This document shows positions 60,465 to 64,000 of a DNA stretch of 64,000 nt, piece after piece. The DNA lies in NCBI RefSeq assembly GCF_016008875.1, contig NZ_JADTQG010000015.1, positions 1 to 64,000 of the forward strand. The letters are read 5' to 3'. The DNA comes from Ectopseudomonas mendocina (GTDB taxonomy: Bacteria > Pseudomonadota > Gammaproteobacteria > Pseudomonadales > Pseudomonadaceae). The first letter of the stretch is position 1. Each line of letters opens with the position of its first letter. Position numbers and translations under genes: made by a program. Below the pieces are notes generated by a model that saw only the letters and a list, made by a program, of their open reading frames with translations, was not told where the DNA came from and searched no databases.

Positions 60465-61163
60465 ATGAACCGGCAAATTCTCTGTTTCCCCCTGTTGGCT
60501 GGCCTGCTGCTCAGCAGCGGCTGCGTGGCGCCGACAGCCAAGCCGGACGATCCCTATTACGCGCCGGTACTGCCGCGCACGCCGCTGCCGGCCGCGCAGA
60601 ACAACGGTTCGATCTACCAGGCCGGCTTCGAAAATGGCCTGTATGACGACCGCAAGGCCTTCCGCATCGGTGACATCATCACCATCACCCTCAATGAGCG
60701 GACCCAGGCCAGCAAGAACGCCAACAGCAATATTCAGAAGGACAGTAACGCCAATCTTGGCGTGACGTCCTTGTTCGGCTCGACTCCTTCGGCTACCAAT
60801 CCGCTGACGGGCAGCAAGATGGACCTCGGCGTCCAATTCAATGGCGAGCGCGAGGCCAGTGGCTCCGGCCAGGCGGGGCAGAGCAACAGCCTGTCCGGCT
60901 CGATTACCGTGACCGTCGCCGAAGTGCTGCCCAACGGCATTCTCGCCGTGCGTGGCGAGAAGTGGATGACCCTCAATACTGGTGATGAGCTGGTGCGTAT
61001 CTCCGGTCTGGTTCGTGCTGACGATATCGCTACCGACAATACCGTGGCTTCCACCCGCATCGCCGATGCGCGCATCACGTACTCGGGCACCGGCGCGTTC
61101 GCCGATGCCAGCCAGCCTGGCTGGTTGAGCCGTTTCTTCGTCAGCCCGCTGTGGCCGTTCTGA
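60465..61163 (+). CDS. flgH: Flagellar L-ring lipoprotein FlgH
   Basis: A 232-residue outer-membrane L-ring lipoprotein with lipobox LLSSGC (Cys near 18). The body contains AFRIGDIITITLNERTQASKNANSNIQKDSN, GSITVTVAEVLPNGILAVRGEKWMTLNTGDELVRISGLVR and NTVASTRIADARITYSGTG, ending LSRFFVSPLWPF. The ATG at 60465 lies eight bases after GAGG; the GTG at 60459 is too close. Confidence 0.95.
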   Translation: MNRQILCFPLLAGLLLSSGCVAPTAKPDDPYYAPVLPRTPLPAAQNNGSIYQAGFENGLYDDRKAFRIGDIITITLNERTQASKNANSNIQKDSNANLGVTSLFGSTPSATNPLTGSKMDLGVQFNGEREASGSGQAGQSNSLSGSITVTVAEVLPNGILAVRGEKWMTLNTGDELVRISGLVRADDIATDNTVASTRIADARITYSGTGAFADASQPGWLSRFFVSPLWPF

Positions 61164-61177
61164 TCGGGGTGTTATCG

Positions 61178-62497
61178 ATGAAATCCTGGCTGGCTCATGC
61201 CTCGTCCCTGCTGTTCAACCTCCTTTCCCAGGGCTACACACGAGCCACGGCAAGCGGGTCTGCGCGCAAGGCATTTGCAGTGACCTCGACTGCCAAGCGA
61301 GGGCTGCGCGTCCACGGCCTCGAATCGGCACAGGCCGGCGCATGCCGTCGCCAGTTCGCTGTCGCCCATCGCGGCTATCGTCATCGCGGCGCCAACGACT
61401 GGGTGCTGCTGGCGACCATGCTCGCGTGCCTGCTGCTGAGCCTGCCGACCCAGGCCGAGCGTTTGAAGGACCTGGCATCGATTCAGGGTGTGCGCAGCAA
61501 CCAGCTGATCGGTTACGGCCTGGTGGTCGGCCTCAATGGCAGCGGTGACCAGACCACGCAAACGCCGTTCACCGTGCAGACCTTCAACAACATGCTGGCG
61601 CAGTTCGGCATCAAGGTGCCGCCGGGCGGCAACGTGCAGTTGAAGAACGTCGCAGCCGTGTCGGTGCATGCTGACCTGCCGGCGTTCGCAAAGCCGGGGC
61701 AGACCATCGACATCACCATTTCCTCCATCGGTAACGCCAAAAGCCTGCGTGGCGGCAGCCTGCTGATGACGCCGCTCAAGGGGATCGACGGCAACGTCTA
61801 CGCCATCGCCCAAGGCAACCTGGTGGTCGGTGGCTTCGATGCCAGCGGCGCCGATGGTTCGCGAATCACCGTCAACGTTCCGTCTGCCGGCCGTATTCCC
61901 GGTGGTGCCACTGTGGAGCGTCCGGTACCGAGTGGCTTCGATCAGGGCAACTACCTGACTCTGAACCTCAATCGCCCCGACTTCACCACGGCGAAGAATA
62001 TCGTCGATCAGATCAACGACCTGCTTGGCCCAGGCGTTGCCCAGGCCATCGATGGTGGCTCGATTCGTGTCAGTGCGCCGCTCGATCCCAATCAGCGCGT
62101 CGACTATCTGTCGATTCTGGAAAACCTGCAGGTCGAGGCGGGCAAGGCGGTGGCCAAGGTCATCATCAACTCGCGTACCGGCACCATCGTCATCGGCCAG
62201 GACGTCAAGGTTCAGCCGGCCGCCGTCACCCACGGCAGCCTGACCGTGACCATCACCGAAGACCCCATCGTCAGCCAGCCTGAAGCGTTTTCCGGCGGGC
62301 AGACTGCGGTGGTACCGCGCTCGCGTGTGGGTGCCGAGGAGGAAGCCAAACCGATGTTCAAATTTGGCCCTGGTACCAGTCTCGACGAGATCGTGCGGGC
62401 GGTGAACCAGGTGGGCGCCGCACCTTCCGACCTGATGGCCATCCTGGAGGCGCTCAAGCAAGCCGGCGCCCTGCAGGCCGACCTGATCGTGATCTGA
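61178..62497 (+). CDS. flgI: Flagellar P-ring protein FlgI with unusual N-terminal extension
   Basis: A 439-residue P-ring protein if the ATG at 61178 is used. The conserved FlgI part begins ERLKDLASIQGVRSNQLIGYGLVVGLNGSGDQT and ends LDEIVRAVNQVGAAPSDLMAILEALKQAGALQADLIVI, about 347 residues. A usual signal-peptide core (WVLLATMLACLLLSLPTQA) lies just before it. Ahead of that are about 75 extra residues (MKSWLAHASSLLFNLLSQG...RGYRHRGAND), unlike known FlgI starts and rich in Arg/Ala. The true start may be internal; a GTG at 61403 or ATG at 61418 leaves too short and uncharged a leader. The extra DNA may be an insertion. Confidence 0.9.
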   Translation: MKSWLAHASSLLFNLLSQGYTRATASGSARKAFAVTSTAKRGLRVHGLESAQAGACRRQFAVAHRGYRHRGANDWVLLATMLACLLLSLPTQAERLKDLASIQGVRSNQLIGYGLVVGLNGSGDQTTQTPFTVQTFNNMLAQFGIKVPPGGNVQLKNVAAVSVHADLPAFAKPGQTIDITISSIGNAKSLRGGSLLMTPLKGIDGNVYAIAQGNLVVGGFDASGADGSRITVNVPSAGRIPGGATVERPVPSGFDQGNYLTLNLNRPDFTTAKNIVDQINDLLGPGVAQAIDGGSIRVSAPLDPNQRVDYLSILENLQVEAGKAVAKVIINSRTGTIVIGQDVKVQPAAVTHGSLTVTITEDPIVSQPEAFSGGQTAVVPRSRVGAEEEAKPMFKFGPGTSLDEIVRAVNQVGAAPSDLMAILEALKQAGALQADLIVI

Positions 62498-62511
62498 GGA
62501 GGATTGCTGCC

Positions 62512-63696
62512 ATGGATTCTCGACTCTCAGCCGGTCTGCTCGGCAACGGCAAAAGCCCGATCGACAGCGGTTCTTTTACCGACCTGAACCGCCTCAACCA
62601 GTTCAAGGTAGGCGGCGATACCGAGCAGAACATCCGCAAGGTCGCTCAGGAGTTCGAATCGCTGTTCATGAACGAAATGCTCAAGGCCATGCGTTCGGCC
62701 AACGCCGCGTTCGGCGAGGGCAACTTCATGAACAGCAACGAGAGCAAGACCTATCAGGACATGCACGACCAGCAACTGGCTGTGACCCTGTCCAAGGAAG
62801 GGCGCGGTATCGGTCTGGCTGACGTACTGGTGCGGCAGATGTCGAAAATCAAGCAGCCGTCGAGCCGTCCCAACCCTTTCGCGCAGGTCGAGCAGCCGCT
62901 TGCCGCGGCGAGCGAGTCGAAGGCCGACAAGGTCGCCAGCAGCGAAGGCTTCCGTGATGACGCGGCATTGATCAATCGTCGGCGTCTGGCCGTGCCGGGC
63001 AAGCTGGCGGATCGTCTGCTGGCCGGCATCGTACCGTCAGCCGGAGAGGGTGAGGGTAAGGCACTCTCGGGCAATGACTGGATTCCGGCGCAGGCCAGCG
63101 CCGCGCCCAAGGATAAAGGCCTCAGCCTTGGCAATAGCGATGCCTTGACGGGGCGCCGTATCGCCCAGCCTCCGTTGGCACCGGGCAAGGCCGCGTTCAG
63201 TTCGCCACAGGAATTTGTCGCCACCATGCTGCCGATGGCGGAAGCGGCTGCCGAGAAGATCGGTGTCGACCCACGTTATCTGGTGGCGCAGGCCGCGCTG
63301 GAAACCGGCTGGGGCAAGTCGATCATCCGTACCCGTGATGGCGATAGCAGCCATAACCTGTTCGGCATCAAATCCCATGGCGGCTGGGAGGGTGAGTCGG
63401 CCCGTGTTCTGACGACCGAATACAAAGGCGGCAAGGCGGTCAAGGAAGCGGCCAGCTTCCGCGCCTATGACTCCTACGCGCAGAGCTTCGACGATTACGT
63501 CAGCTTCCTGCAGAACAACGGGCGCTACGACAAGGCGCTGAGCTCCACCGAGAACCCCGAGCGTTTCGTCAAGGAACTGCAGCAGGCCGGTTATGCCACC
63601 GACCCGAACTACGCACGCAAGATCTCGCAGATCGCTCGCAAGATGCAGACCTATCAGGCAATCGCCGCTGCCGATAGCGCCACTACAAGGACTTGA
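62512..63696 (+). CDS. flgJ: Flagellar rod cap / peptidoglycan hydrolase FlgJ
   Basis: A 394-residue two-part protein. The N-terminal rod-binding domain (about 35-105) has IRKVAQEFESLFMNEMLKAMRSANAAF. A long Pro/Ser/Ala linker (about 110-240) follows. The C-terminal glucosaminidase domain (about 245-385) has QAALETGWGKSIIRTRDGDSSHNLFGIKSHGGWEGESARVLTTEY and the catalytic Glu in ALETGWG. It opens the peptidoglycan for rod growth. The linker makes it longer than the enteric protein (313), as is usual in Pseudomonas. Confidence 0.94.
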   Translation: MDSRLSAGLLGNGKSPIDSGSFTDLNRLNQFKVGGDTEQNIRKVAQEFESLFMNEMLKAMRSANAAFGEGNFMNSNESKTYQDMHDQQLAVTLSKEGRGIGLADVLVRQMSKIKQPSSRPNPFAQVEQPLAAASESKADKVASSEGFRDDAALINRRRLAVPGKLADRLLAGIVPSAGEGEGKALSGNDWIPAQASAAPKDKGLSLGNSDALTGRRIAQPPLAPGKAAFSSPQEFVATMLPMAEAAAEKIGVDPRYLVAQAALETGWGKSIIRTRDGDSSHNLFGIKSHGGWEGESARVLTTEYKGGKAVKEAASFRAYDSYAQSFDDYVSFLQNNGRYDKALSSTENPERFVKELQQAGYATDPNYARKISQIARKMQTYQAIAAADSATTRT

Positions 63697-63705
63697 GGTT
63701 GAACC

Positions 63706-64000
63706 ATGGCTGACCTACTCAACATCGGTCTTTCCGGTCTCGCTGCGAACAAGACATCGCTGGCGGTTACCGGCCATAACATCGTCAACGTCAATACGCC
63801 GGGATTCTCTCGTCAGGAGACGATCCAGGCTACACGTACGCCGCAGTTCAGTGGCGCCGGCTATATCGGTTCGGGCACGACCCTGACCGACGTACGGCGC
63901 ATCTATAACGACTTCCTCAACACCCAGGTGCGCAGCAGCACCGCACTCAACAGTGATACCAAGGCGTATTTAAGTCAGATCAACCAGCTCGACTCGCTCC
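63706..64000 (+). CDS. flgK: Hook-filament junction protein FlgK, 3' end outside window
   Basis: The first 98 codons of FlgK, starting MADLLNIGLSGLAANKTSLAVTGHNIVNVNTPGFSRQETIQATRTPQFSGAGYIGSGTTLTDVRRIYNDFLNTQVRSST, with the conserved rod/hook N-terminal signature. FlgK joins hook and filament and is carried by FlgN, encoded at 51743-52210. GAGGTTGAACC precedes the ATG. The window ends inside the gene. Confidence 0.95.
   Translation, partial: MADLLNIGLSGLAANKTSLAVTGHNIVNVNTPGFSRQETIQATRTPQFSGAGYIGSGTTLTDVRRIYNDFLNTQVRSSTALNSDTKAYLSQINQLDSL

Noticed and set aside
1..64000. CRISPR array, rRNA operon, prophage or intact insertion sequence
   Set aside because: No regularly spaced direct repeats, rRNA signatures, phage structural genes or transposase motifs were seen; only short palindromic repeats were found.

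Overview
The window is about 64 kb of a high-GC gammaproteobacterial chromosome. The best match is a Pseudomonas of the P. mendocina / P. oleovorans / P. alcaligenes type. Supporting signs are a recognisable AmrZ next to phnC, the flgZ-flgN-flgM-flgA | cheV-cheR-flgBCDE-flgFGHIJK flagellar layout with sigma-54 and FliA promoters, Pseudomonas-style palindromic repeats (REP-like), and Fur-box-like sites. The identification rests on recognised protein families and synteny; no search was run.

Layout. 1-5,000: the 3' part of tRNA-Arg(ACG) with a terminator, a secreted DUF4124-type protein, the Mg2+ transporter MgtE, and a short-chain dehydrogenase operon divergent from an AraC-type regulator. 5,196-8,402: oadGAB, a sodium-pumping oxaloacetate decarboxylase. 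8,482-8,814: amrZ. 9,194-19,885: a complete carbon-phosphorus lyase operon, phnCDEFGHIJKLMNP (no phnO), behind a candidate Pho box and interrupted by several palindromic repeats, one of them inside the phnN reading frame. 19,961-25,279: an Lrp-type regulator, a very large indolepyruvate ferredoxin oxidoreductase and a leucine-dehydrogenase-type enzyme, which together suggest amino acid / keto acid catabolism.

25,355-47,674: tRNA-Arg(CCU) followed by an iron-acquisition block. It holds an alcaligin/putrebactin-type siderophore cluster (alcA, an MFS exporter, alcB, alcC, alcE and a TonB receptor), a binding protein, a fused permease and a FhuF-like reductase on the minus strand, a PvdE-like exporter flanked by what look like remnants of a PvdS-like sigma factor and a diaminobutyrate aminotransferase, then a second TonB receptor, fused permease, binding protein and FhuF-like reductase, and one FhuC-type ATPase. 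Four Fur-box-like sites sit at the expected promoter positions. The two uptake branches probably share the single ATPase.

47,759-50,829: the serine/threonine transporter SstT and a YcaD-like MFS transporter. 50,905-64,000: the flagellar/chemotaxis block flgZ, flgN, flgM, flgA (minus) and cheV, cheR, flgBCDE, flgFGHIJ and the first part of flgK (plus). flgI has an unusual N-terminal extension of about 75 residues that looks like inserted sequence. The most unusual points are the decayed pyoverdine-type gene remains inside the siderophore block, the repeat captured inside phnN, and the flgI extension.
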